Shown here piece after piece: positions 34,201 through 46,494 of a stretch of 64,000 nucleotides of DNA (position 1 is its first letter; the number at the start of each line of letters is the position of its first letter). Source of the DNA: Chrysomallon squamiferum (taxonomy: Eukaryota > Mollusca > Gastropoda > Neomphalida > Peltospiridae); assembly GCA_012295275.1 (NCBI GenBank), contig CM022667.1:21270667-21334666 (forward strand), written 5' to 3'. The position numbers were made by a program, and so were the translations under genes. A model generated the notes under the pieces. It searched no databases. It saw nothing but the letters and a program-made list of their open reading frames with translations, and was not told the origin of the DNA.

Positions 34201-36964
34201 TTCAAAAGACAACAACAGCATTGTAAGTTCAGTTCATAGTTTAATATCAGCTTGACAGTAATTATAATCAATGTTCAGTGCAGTTACTACATACTAATCA
34301 GATCAAAACAGAAAACTAGCCATACACTCATTTGTCTAACAATATCTTACAGACAAATTTTATATAAGATATATGTATTTTTATATATGTCACAGTAAAC
34401 ATATTTTTTCATAAATGTTTTAGCACTGAAGTTATCAGGAATATTTTAATAAAAATGAGAAAGATTATAAAAATAATTATATTAAAATAAAAATGTAATA
34501 TTAATAGAAAACAAAATCAGAAAAGAGGAACTACAAAATTTCTAAAATAAAAAGACAAAAATAAAAACCCACCTTGAGTGTCTTTTATGAATTTTTTGTT
34601 TCTGCTTTTATTTTATTATTAATATTTGTTTTTTTCTTCTTAAATCAGAAAATTAGGTTATTTATTTTCTTGTTCTTAATCTACATATTTATAACAAAGA
34701 AAATGGAGGCAATTTTCAGTAAATTCTAAAACACTTTCTGATTATGTTAGAGAAGATGAGTATGTTAATGACTGAAATCACCTATCATCTGTCATATGGT
34801 TAAATAAAAGGAAGTTTTACAATGCTCAAGAAATGCAGAACACATTTTTCTTTTGGTAGTTTTCTAAGCACATCTTCTAACAAACATAATATCAGTTGTG
34901 TTAAAGTATTTTGTCGTTTTGCTTAAAATTAAAAAAATAAACATAATAATATTATTAACAATAATATAAATGACATGTAAGCAAAAGAATTTTGGTTCAT
35001 TGTTTAAAATCTGGCAGAAAATATAGACTAATGCAGATATTTAGAAATAAATATTTAGTAAAGAAACATTTATATAAAGATTTAGTCTCCACCAAAATAC
35101 TTCTAATTAACTATAAGATTTCAAATGAGAAACTCACCCATTGATACATGCCCAAGAGTGACAGCTGCTTCCACTCTGATCATCTCATTAGCTGAATGGA
35201 TCATCAGTGCTACAAGATACTTAACACCCTGAGAAGATGAAATTGTCATCTGATTCTTGTAATGAGGAACATTTCCCACAGCCACACAGAGATACCTCAG
35301 TGTCCGAATAACACTCAGTCCTATATAGTCTTTGTCAGACTTCAGTTGCCTTACCAAAGGATGAATTCCATTAGCTTGAGATATCTGCGTCTGCTGGTTC
35401 ACTGGTCCTTGAGCCAGAACACCAAGAGCTTCAGATGCTATGAAATGAAGGTTTTCAGAAACTGTGTTTAGAAACTCAATCAACATTCCAACACCAATAC
35501 CATTAGCCATCTCTCTTTGTTCCTCCAGGTCATCTCCTGCTAGAGCCCATAGAGCCAGAGCAGTGTTTTCCTGTAATTTTTCTGCTCTACTTTTCTTCAG
35601 CAGCTGCATCAGGAGTCGTTCAGCTCCTTTGTCAAGAATTTCTTTCTGGGTGTGAGTATTGTTTTCTGCCAGACAGTGGATAGCCTGGACAGCACTAAGC
35701 TGTAGATCTCTGTTCCTTGACTGGGACATTATAACCTAAATATCATAATTTTAAATGGTTAAAAAAAAAGATAAAATTTATAGAATTATAATAAAATCAT
35801 AGCAAAATGTTTTTATTAAAAAGTGAAACAAAAGAAGAAACTATTCAATTAGATAGAATGGAAATTATTAAATTGCTAGCAATATTATGTAATAATTATA
35901 AAATAACAAATTATACAATTAAAGAAGCACATTTAGTAATTATATCATATTTATATGAAATTTAAACATTCTTTATTTACCTGCATAATTTGAATGGTCA
36001 CGCCTTCATCTACAAAGGCTACCTGATTGTCCTTGTCACCTTTTGCTATCTTGCTGACAGCATCAACGAGTGTATGTGACAGTTGTGGTTCATTCTTCTC
36101 AAACAATGTTACAATTGTACTGATGCAGCCCTGGGCACTACCAATTGCTTTCTGATGATGTGAACCAGCAGCAGCAATGTTTCCCAGGGCTTCAACAGCC
36201 TGTTCAAGAACATCATGGTCATGAAATGTCTGCATAACCTTCAGCAAGCCAGCAATGGCCTGATTCTGACTCTCAATCTCAGCATAATCTTTGTTAGTAG
36301 CTAGGTGTTTAAGTATTTCAGCTGATAGCTGCACTGTGTACTTGTCCTGTGATTTGAGAAGTTTTATGAATGCAGGGATTCCTCCACTACTCACTAACTG
36401 TTCCTGAACTTCTTCTTCACCCAGAATATTAATCAGTGTCTCAAAAGAAGGATGTTTACAGTGTTCTGCAATGTTGGCTTTTGCCACTTTAACAATAACT
36501 GGAACCCCACCATGGCTGACAACATTTTTCCAGTTTGGATTAACACCTTCAGAAGATGGGTCAGTTAAGGTTCTTAAACATCTACCAGCATTTTCCACCT
36601 CATTTTCAATGTCTGAAGATAACAATTTCAGCAGGTTTTTCCACACTGGAAGTTTCTCGTGATTCTTTTCTATGAAATAGTTTAGGAGACTAATAAACTG
36701 ATGCAAGGCACTGATTTCAACTGCACCATGATTTTGACTATTTGTGGCATCAATTTTAGCTCCAAGTCGAAGAAGACAGTCAACAGTCTGTACACTTCCA
36801 CTATCGACAGCCAGTAAAAATGGGGTGGAGTGAAGATCATCCTGAGTTTCAAGTTCAAGCTGTTCATGATCAGATTCCACAAATTTTTCAATTGATTTGA
36901 TGAAACCACGGAATGTGGCCTGGTGTATGTGAGCCCAGCCACGTTCATCAAATTCTTGCATCAT
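28286..36964 (-). CDS. ANKAR: Ankyrin and armadillo repeat-containing protein (ANKAR-like)
   Basis: Seven coding exons read right to left in phase: 36964-35981, 35735-35138, 31618-31374, 30238-30082, 29802-29655, 29024-28905, 28502-28286, giving 822 aa. The N-terminal ~100 residues contain ankyrin-type sequence (HSTPFLLAVDSGSVQTVDCL, LRLGAKIDA). Residues of about 100-700 are tandem armadillo repeats, for example GGVPVIVKVAK, GGIPAFIKLLKSQDKY, EQAVEALGNIAAAG, LQENTALALWALAG and GIHPLVRQLKSDKDYIGLS. The last exon encodes a Ser-rich, probably disordered tail. Vertebrate ANKAR is much longer (about 1,400 aa), with extra N-terminal sequence; here the start is supported by two adjacent Met codons and an upstream acceptor of a 5' UTR exon, so a shorter form is likely. 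An alternative is that further coding exons lie upstream of 37013. Biochemical role is poorly known for the family. Confidence 0.88.
31619..35137 (-). other. Large intron of the ANKAR-like gene
   Basis: A 3.5-kb intron. Two copies of a short dispersed repeat (ACCAGCATGAAGAGACCAA) occur near 33055 and 33854, each preceded by similar TG-rich sequence. A CA-rich tract lies near 33569-33609. No coding exon was recognised, and short open frames here lack family resemblance. Confidence 0.45.
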
Positions 36965-37013
36965 ACTGACAGTAATAAATTTTACCTCTTCAGTTCACAT
37001 AACCCATTTTTTC
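36965..37013 (-). promoter_or_regulatory. 5' UTR exon segment with a short uORF, ANKAR-like gene
   Basis: On the minus strand a TTTCAG acceptor at about 37013 precedes a leader with an upstream ATG, a five-codon frame and a TGA, then the ATG ATG start of the protein. The uORF could dampen translation. Its 21-bp core recurs upstream at 40532-40552. Confidence 0.4.
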
Positions 37014-38261
37014 TGAAATACAAAAATAAATTTTGATTATCATTTCAAATTCATAACTATTACTAAATATGTCAATAGTTGCAAACATTTGTATTTTCAG
37101 ATTTTTCTTACTTGAAATGAACATTATATCAGGTTTTTTTTTAACATTATTTAATTTATACATATACATTCTTCATATTGAATACTTACAAATAATATAG
37201 CAAACACATATACACACACCAGTATCCAGATACATGTCAAATAATATATATATTAATGTATTTGTATTTGCTTATGTAATTATATTTGTATATTTTGATA
37301 TGGGAGACTACATATTTAAACTGATTATTAATTAATTAAAATGTATAGATGTTATCTTAAATCATCAGATTAAAAAGCATCTCAATACAATATCTGATTT
37401 TATTTTTATAAATTATTTATTCACAGGTAACAAACATTTACAGATAAGCAGCAGTTATCTGTCTAAATATTTACATAAAAAATACATGTATATATAACAA
37501 ATAAAACAATTTACCAATACAAAATAACAGTGATAAAATAAAATCATAAACAAAAATAACTGTCTAATACTACTGGTACTACTACGTCTGCTATAATAAT
37601 AATAATAATAACAACAACAACAACAAAAACAAAAACAACTACTACAACAACAACAACAATAACAACACTGAGAAACGTTATGTTAATCCAATACATATAA
37701 TTCCAGTTTTGGTGAATCCTTACTCCAGTCACGCACCTGTCATTTATCAAAATCGAAGCTTTCTACAGTGTCCACGAATCTGAACTCTGAACCACGAAAA
37801 AACATCCACAATGAATAAATATTTTAAAATACTAGTCCTGCTATAGTTATAGAAATCTAAATAAGTGACTTTCTTGTTGATACTTCAAAAAAAAGTTTCC
37901 ACAGGAAGTACAATGCCGTTATATCATTGGTTGCTAACAACTCTTGACAGCTGACTGGCTCAGTTCGTGCTTTTCATTACCAAATGAACTAGAGAACGTA
38001 CACAGTTGACGAATGCGACATGTATTGATTAAAAGCAGTATGTCACACACTGCAAAGCAAATCATGCCTATTTCGATACCGGACGTCCAGAACTATAACT
38101 ACTCTATAATTAAGCAGGTACCTAATAAAAATATTAGGTGCTTCATATAAAACTTGCAGTTACCTGTTAATCTAATACTTTTTAATGGATTTTTCAGATA
38201 CTGGAGAATAATATAGTTATTGAAATATTTGATTTTTTTTTTTTTTTATCAAATAGTGACA

Positions 38262-38295
<34 letters not shown>

Positions 38296-38370
38296 GTTTC
38301 ATAAAGCTTTTCTTCCCATTTCTGATGTACATGTTATTAGATGTAATAACTTAGTAATGTTTTGTTATTT

Positions 38371-38372
<2 letters not shown>

Positions 38373-38451
<79 letters not shown>
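38373..38451. repeat. (CT)n microsatellite
   Basis: About 40 CT units. It is complementary to the AG tract at 38746-38825 and of nearly equal length. Confidence 0.95.
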
Positions 38452-38454
<3 letters not shown>

Positions 38455-38735
38455 AATTTAATTATCATTATATAACTTTGACGTCAAGAATTTTTCATAA
38501 AACTTTTGGACCTTATCAAATGACAAAACAATTATGTAATTTCATTTTCCATACGCTGAAAGTGAATCTGGCCATGTATTCTAAATATTATTATTAGAAC
38601 ATTTTATTTTAGTTTGCTGCATTGAAAAACATTAAGAAATTAAAGTGGATTATTTAAAAACGATAAGGAGGTGACAGATATGAATGCAATCAAATTCAAT
38701 TTAATATACTTTCATGTTTCCATGATTGGATAAAG

Positions 38736-38745
<10 letters not shown>

Positions 38746-38825
<80 letters not shown>
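38746..38825. repeat. (AG)n microsatellite
   Basis: About 40 AG units, 294 bp downstream of the complementary CT tract. Together they form an 80-bp inverted pair. Confidence 0.95.
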
Positions 38826-38829
<4 letters not shown>

Positions 38830-39317
38830 TGACTCAGTCTGGTAAATTAATGTGTTGAAATAGAATTAATGACCTGACTGGAATATGTAGCAGCAGTGCG
38901 AATCTTAACACTTTTTCAGTTGATAAATCTGCGATAACTTACTTGGAAAATGATACAGTACATTATCACCTACATCATATATTTAAGTTACAGTTTGCAT
39001 TTTATTCATTATAATACAACTTTTATTTTAAAAATTGTTGTATGCTTGTGATAACGAAATTGACAAAATCGTGCTTTTCGTCATTACCCGAGTTCACTAT
39101 GTCCATGCTTGAACTTGTATTCAGCATGACCTACAGGACCAGTGTCTTGTTGTTCATTTTTATATACACCCTTACACAATACAAAAATATATTCAAGTCT
39201 CTCATCTGAAAGATATACATGCATTTGAATATACAATTAAAGATATATATATTCAAAGTTTATATCTTTCAATTCTTTGTGCTTTATTAATTATTTAAAC
39301 GGCAGCTTCTTTAAATT

Positions 39318-39378
39318 TTGAATTTAGCTCACGGACTACTTTTGTAAACCACACTTGGGCCACATTTGGGAACCACTG
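39318..39378 (-). mobile_element. Fragment resembling a hAT-type element end
   Basis: On the minus strand it begins CAGTGGTTCCCAAATGTGG, like the CAGTGGTTC-type terminal repeats of many animal hAT elements and their MITEs. No opposite end or 8-bp target duplication was found, so it is a remnant or a chance match. Confidence 0.35.
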
Positions 39379-40286
39379 AGACAAATAAATGAAATATCGA
39401 CAATCCCCACAATAGGAGCGATAACGAATTAACATTTCATCAGATGGTGTTGCTTCCGATTCAGCCGTGATTGGTTTGAAGTTAAAACCAAATCATTGAT
39501 GTCTGAACCGTGTTCAGTGTGTACATTCTGCCAAACGCCACCCGAATAAACACTCAGAGCTTGTACTGTGTAACACCATCAAACTATGATGTTAACGTTT
39601 TCATTTATATAATGAATAAGAAGACAGTCACTGCTGATAAAACAAAATGACTGGGCTGGCTGGATTAAGGATCAACTTTGATCGTTATTAATTTTGACAT
39701 TGGTGCTGCTGCTGTTTGTTGCTGTAGACATATAAACATTGACTGGAGTGTAGAGGTATCCTGCAGAAATATTCTGTAGCAGTAGCCTCATTATCATGGG
39801 GGTGATTGTGTATATCTTGTATAAATAGTGATCATTCATTTCAACAGACTGGATTTGTATCTGTCTGTTTATTAGCATAAATGTGTTAAATTCTTCTTTT
39901 ATTTTGTATTTCAAATATTGATTTTATTATTTCTTAACGTGTACAAAAAAAAAAAAAATTCTTTGTTTCTTTTCTTTTTTAAAGATGTTTCTTTTTGTTT
40001 ATTATTATTATTAAACCGTACTTAAGAAATTTATTTTTATTTTAATGAACTGCTTCAGTAACTGCCAGTGTGGAAAAGTATAATGGTGAAAATAATTATT
40101 ATTTTCTAGTTTGTAGCCTGTGGCGGAATTTGACCTGGGACATCGAGACTCTGCGTGAGCGGATATATATTCCGGATTTGCCCGTGGATCATAACATCTA
40201 ATGAAAATTCTCTGCTAAAGAGAATAAATATGAAAGAAAAAAAAAAGTATGGACTGTTATGGAGTATCGAATAGTGCTGCTATCGA

Positions 40287-40287
<1 letters not shown>

Positions 40288-40344
<57 letters not shown>
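40288..40344. repeat. ATT microsatellite
   Basis: About nineteen ATT units. Confidence 0.92.
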
Positions 40345-40345
<1 letters not shown>

Positions 40346-41234
40346 TTATTTTTATTTTTGTATTTTTCTATTCTTGTCCTTTTTTGTTGTTGTTGTTTTG
40401 TTGCCTGGCAATATATATAGTTTAATGTGCATAATACCATATGGAAATAAATACATAAATACATTTTCAAAATTATATAGGTTTATCGTTGTTTTTGTTG
40501 TTTTGTACTCTTGGACACCGCTTTTGAACTGTTCAGTTCACATAACCCATTTATGAAAAACACAAAAAAATAAATAAAAACTAAAAATTAAAAACAAAGA
40601 GAAAATAAATAAATAAATAATTTGAATGGGAAATAACTTTTTATTAAAAAATTGGCGTTAATAAATTTATCTGGAGACAGACATTGCAATATTCAGTTTT
40701 CTTAAATTCAGTGAATTGTTACAATAATTCGCTAACAATATGATGTGTGTGTATGACAGTGGCGTGCAGAGGGGGGCATACAATAAGTGAAAAGAACTTA
40801 ATAAATTTGGTTGATTTATATTTAAATCGAATAAAGTGTTCATTTTGTGTTTTTATCTGCGTTTACATATTCGGAATAACTTCCTTTCTCATATTTCTCA
40901 GTACTAGGCCTTATACGTGAGTCTTTGGGGCACACGGTCAAGGCTTTGGCCCCGGTCATCACCAGACCTCTGCTGGCCATTGGTGCGCGCGTGTTATTTA
41001 GAAAAACTACGGTAACTATTGACCTATTTCGTTTATTTTCGGAAGTTTGTGCCTCCTCGAATGACAATATTTTTTATTTTATAAATTTTATTTTAATTCA
41101 GATATAGATCAGACATCATTTAATGAAATATCAAAAGCTATGTTTTACATATATATTTTTAATCTGTATTTATTTATATGTTGTAAAATATGTAGATGTA
41201 CGGAAATAACCGAATCAGGCGTTAGTTCATCAAA

Positions 41235-44200
41235 ATGGCGGACGAAGAGGAGGTTTTGATAAATGGAAAGTCTGTCGATGATCTCCGGATTACAGATTTA
41301 AAACTAGAATGTGACAAAAGAGGTCTCTCTAAAGCGGGAAGTAAAACTATGATAGCCGAAAGACTTAAAGCGGTAAGTTGCACATGCATGCGCTTGATTA
41401 GGTCTTTGTTTACATCAGCTCATTGCAACCCTAGAAGTAGGGCACAGATTTTGCCCAAAACGGATCACCTGTCACTTTGCAAAATGGAACTTTTAAACGT
41501 GCTAAAATCCCAGCTGTTTAAGTCGTTTTCTGGAATGCATCATATACAATTCAGATTTATGAAATTTTGATTGTTTATTTATTTTGCACATTGAAAGGGG
41601 AAGTAACTAATGTAAACAAAAAGAAACTCGTCACATCAAATACTGAAATAGGCTTTATTTTTAATATTTACTGCATTATGAACATAAATTGTTAAGATTT
41701 TGATGTATTATACATAAAGTTATACAAAAGTACTTATATGGGATAATGCATTTGTACGTATTGCTGTTTTTCAGTTTAGTCTCAACAATTTTAATTTTAA
41801 ATTTTTCAGCAACTTCTGCTTGAGAAACTGCAAAAAATGCCAGTGAAACTTTCAAATGAAGGTAGGTTATTGAGTTATCTGATCTTGAATTTTACTTTCA
41901 TTTCCTATCTTATCTTTCTTACTTTCTTTTAAAAGTATATTTATATAATTATTATATTTTTTTTCAGAAGTGAAATCAATGAGTATTGTTTTTAAATGTA
42001 ATTGAAATTAACAAAAAGAACAAATAAAAGGAAGCCATATAAATGATATACTCATATAGTATAAAATCAAATGATCTTGGAAATACAAACTTTTGGAACA
42101 TCTAAAATTAATGCTTTTTTAACAATATTCTTAAAGTGGAACAGAAACAAATTGAAATATAGACAACATAAATTTATTATATTATTGGTTGAGTAGTGTG
42201 AAAGAAAGGCATGATGTGTTTGGATTGTCAAGTTATTTGCTGAAATACAGTGTATCATTAGGATAAATACTAGCCTGAATACCTAGCTGTTTTTTGGTTT
42301 ACTTTTTGCTTGTTTTTGTTAATCATAACAAGACATTATTCTGCTCAGAAAATATGAAGTAAAAAAAAAAAATCATGCAGTAATCTTGGATATGAAAATG
42401 TCTTCAGCCAGATCCCCACACCAGAGTGTAGTGTACTAAATAGCTTGTAGTTTTTGTCATTAGCACATGATGGATTTATGAATATTTGCCATCAGCAAAC
42501 TCATAATTGATCAGCCTAAAAAAGAGTAATAGAAAACATTACATTTCATTTCAAATATCCTTAACTACTGCTTGGTTAGCAGGATTGTATTTTTATGTAT
42601 AGAGAGTAATAATTTGCTTAGTAACCCCCCAAAAAAATGAAAACAAAATACAAAATATTTTATAAAAAAAATTAAAATTCCAGAAAAAACAAAGCCAGTT
42701 TTGTAGGCTACATAAATACGTAAATTATACTACATTTATACACCAATTATGAATCGTTAAATCAGTTGACTATAGATATGATATCTGATGGAGCTTACTA
42801 AAAATTCTTGACAGCTGATAATACTTTTCATACATACATACATATGTTACTACAAATTACAATTACATACATTACATACATAAATGTACATACATGTACA
42901 TATATAAAATAAATATATAACAACCCACCATTGAAATATGCATTCTTCTGAACGTTTAGACTGGTCTGAAAATTATTTAATATTTATCAATTAATCTTTT
43001 GTCTTTCAGTTGACATGGTCAAATCACCTAATATAGATGTAAGTATGTCTTAGGGTACTTTTAAATTATTATTATTTTATATATATATATATATATATTT
43101 ATTTATTTTATTTTATTTTTTGAAAGTAATATGTTAAAATATTATTTAAAGAAATTTTGGTAATTAATTTGCTTCATATTACATTTCTAATCTGAACCAA
43201 AACATGCCTCCTCTGTAGTAGTCTTAAAACATATGAAAATTATTAACTTAAAAAGAATACATAATTATATTTCATCTGCAGTATATTTAAATTATATTAC
43301 AATATAATTCTGTCTTAAATAAAGAATAAGTGATTCAAAACAGTTGTAAATGAAGGTGAAATGAGTTACAATATTTTATACTGATGAAATTATTATTAAA
43401 TAATGCTACATAGATTTTAAATTCAGATATTTTAATATCGGATAAATCTGTATTACATCACCTGTAATCTCCCTTGCAATGAAATATGATGTTAGGAGGC
43501 CCTATCAAAAATAATGTCCTTCACTTAGAATTAAAAATTATTTTTGTATTGAATTCATTAGGTGTGCCAGAAAAGCTGTGGTTGACACTGTGTGACAAAC
43601 AAAACAGTTTGGTCAGACTCTGTGTTCTGATTGTTCAGTTAATATTTGGCAGAACAAAGATAATTTTCTAAATAATAAAACAAGACCACAAAACAACTGA
43701 AATATAGACAACCTAAATTTATTATATTATAATATAATAAAGAAAACAAATTATTTTCCAAAAATTATTTATTCTAAAATAGAATATTAATCAAAAAGCT
43801 ATTATTAATTATAATACATATCTGTAACAAATACAATATTATTTTTAAAACAAAACATTTATATATATATATATTAAACTTTTTAGAGTATACATCTTTT
43901 CATAAAAAAAAGGACATTTTAGATGGTATCATTGTTGATACAAATTTTAAATAACTGTATAACTCATTTGCTGAATCAATAAATACAGCATGTTTGTAAT
44001 AGAAAATATGTGAGTGTTTTAAATCAGAATTAAAAATGAACACTGTGAATTTTCATTTATTTATAGTTTCTCCTTTCTTTATTGCTTTGAAGGTTGGTGA
44101 ATTAATAAAATAAAATATTTTGAAAGATATATTATTAAAAACAAATATTCTGACAACTCTGATAATTATTTTTATTTATCTATTATTCTTTTTTTGTGTG

Positions 44201-45049
44201 TGTATTTATAAATCTATGTTTATAATTATACATCCACAAACACATACTTTATATAGTTACAGAATGCAGTTGCAGACAATGATTTTATCAGACAGTATTT
44301 TGAACAACAGCAAAAATCCATGCAGGTCCAGCTTGAACTAAAAAAACGGGTAGAAGGTTAGTCTGTATTTTTCATTAGAACGTTCTTTGACTTCTCTTTA
44401 TTAAAAACCACTATATATATATATAAATACAATTATTATTGCTTTGTTGTAATACATTTTTCTTATAAATTAATTTTCTAGTCCATGATTTTATAATTTA
44501 ATAGATTTGATATAGCACTATATTTCAGTTTACAAGAAAAAATATAAAGTGAATAATAACCAAAATAAATTGACGCAGGTTAGCTTTCTTATAGTATATT
44601 TTGGCAATATAGAACCTTAATATTTTGTATACTCTGCAGTTGTTATTTTATTTAGTGAATAAAGCAGCATTTCACTAATGCGTATTTCTGTAACAAATTA
44701 TGGATGTTCAATAGCTTCAGAATTGTAAGAGGTTTAGTGTCACATTCTTATATTGTGTGTCACATACAAACTGTTGTTTCAATGAAAAAAAATTATATTT
44801 TTAAATTTTTGAAAATAGCTTCATTTTATAATTTTTTAATTTTTAATTTTATTCAACATGATGCCAATAAAAAGCCAAAATTTTAAAAGGTAATTGCCAT
44901 GTTGACTTAAAAATTCAAGAAATGTTAATTATTATTGCTTTAATCTGAAATTTAGTATAAAACATATATATCACAATAATTACTTTCATGGAACATTGCA
45001 GTCATGTTAAAATTACTTAAGGAAAATAATAATAAAAGAAAATTTATCA

Positions 45050-45087
<38 letters not shown>

Positions 45088-46457
45088 GTATAGAAAGATT
45101 TCATCCAGCTGCGATTTTACCATAGCATGGTTGTAAATCATGAATATAAATATAAAATTATATCCATGACAATCATACATACAGGAATAGATGTTTTCAA
45201 CCATAGCATTCAAGATCAGACATGACTGAGACAGTTGATCCAACACTGTGAAGCTGTCAGTGTTAATTTTCCCACTTCATAATTCAAATCATGTTTCAGT
45301 TTCACTACAGCTAGAAGAGACTTTGAAATTACCAAGTTTACTCAGAAATCCATATTACACAAATTGTAATCATGTTTTGTTATAATAAAACAATTAACTG
45401 AATATGAGTATTATATGTCTATGTTTATAATTGTGAATGTTTATTTCACAACTGTTTCAAAGTCATGTATAATAATAGTAGAGAAAATAATGAATGTAAT
45501 AAAAAACAAACAATAGGTATTTCTAAAAGAAACTTAGAATTAATATAAACACAGTTTTAACAACAAAAAAATGAATTCTCTTAAATATACCCCAATACAT
45601 ATATATTAATATGTGTTGTGATCTAGATATTGAATTAATGTGTGATAAAATTTCTACAAAAATCTTTGATTGTCATGTTACAAAAGCATGCTTTTGTGTT
45701 TTGTGTGTGATCTTGTGAAACAAAAATATTTTATTTTTTCTAGATACTAATAAATATTCATATTTACATTAATTTTCATATAAATGATTCTGAAATTGTT
45801 TACTATTATAATAGAAATGGGTGTGTGAAAGAAAAATGTTTATGTTTGTCTTTGTGTATGATAGAAAAACGTAGCCATTAACATCAGTTTTTCTTTATTG
45901 TGTCTGTCAGTCTTTTCTGAATTTGTATTTTATATATTCTACCAATTAATATTTTCTTTAATGCAAACAACAGAAGATTTTATTTTTATTTTTATTTTTA
46001 TTAATTTAATCATTAGAATTCCAAGCATTTTTTGAGAAATATATATATATATATACACACACACACCAGATTTTATTGGGAATCAGTATTTGTTAATAGT
46101 ATGGAAATTTATGGATGCAGCACTTTGTTACCCTTATTTCTTGATTACATGATATCTACATAAAATAAACAGACAGCTGAGTAAATCTTAATCTTAATAT
46201 TAATATTATTATTACAGGTTGAAAATCCTTTGTCTGAAATGCTTGGAACTGGAAGTGCTCCAAACATTCATATTATTATTATTATTATTATCGTGATTTT
46301 GGAATATAAGCATATACGCTATTTTTTATATAATAATTTTATACATGAAATGAAGTTTATATATAGAAAAGAGTCTGACAACTGTAAGATACTGTTATTT
46401 CTGTTGCTCAGAAAATGTTTTGTATTGTGGAATTTTGGATAAGGTCTCCTCAGCCTC

Positions 46458-46494
<37 letters not shown>

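Larger units (their letters stand above)
37014..41234. other. Divergent intergenic region, ANKAR-like / Acinus
   Basis: About 4.2 kb containing presumed promoters of both genes. It holds AAT/AAC-rich low complexity at 37590-37675, an ATT repeat at 38261-38294, the CT and AG tracts listed separately, an ATT repeat at 40288-40344, a hAT-like end near 39318-39378 and a GC-richer patch at about 40895-41000. No complete gene was recognised. Confidence 0.5.

Noticed and set aside
40840-41107. Overlapping frames on both strands in a GC-richer patch before Acinus
   Set aside because: Short, no family match, and likely repeat or promoter-proximal sequence.
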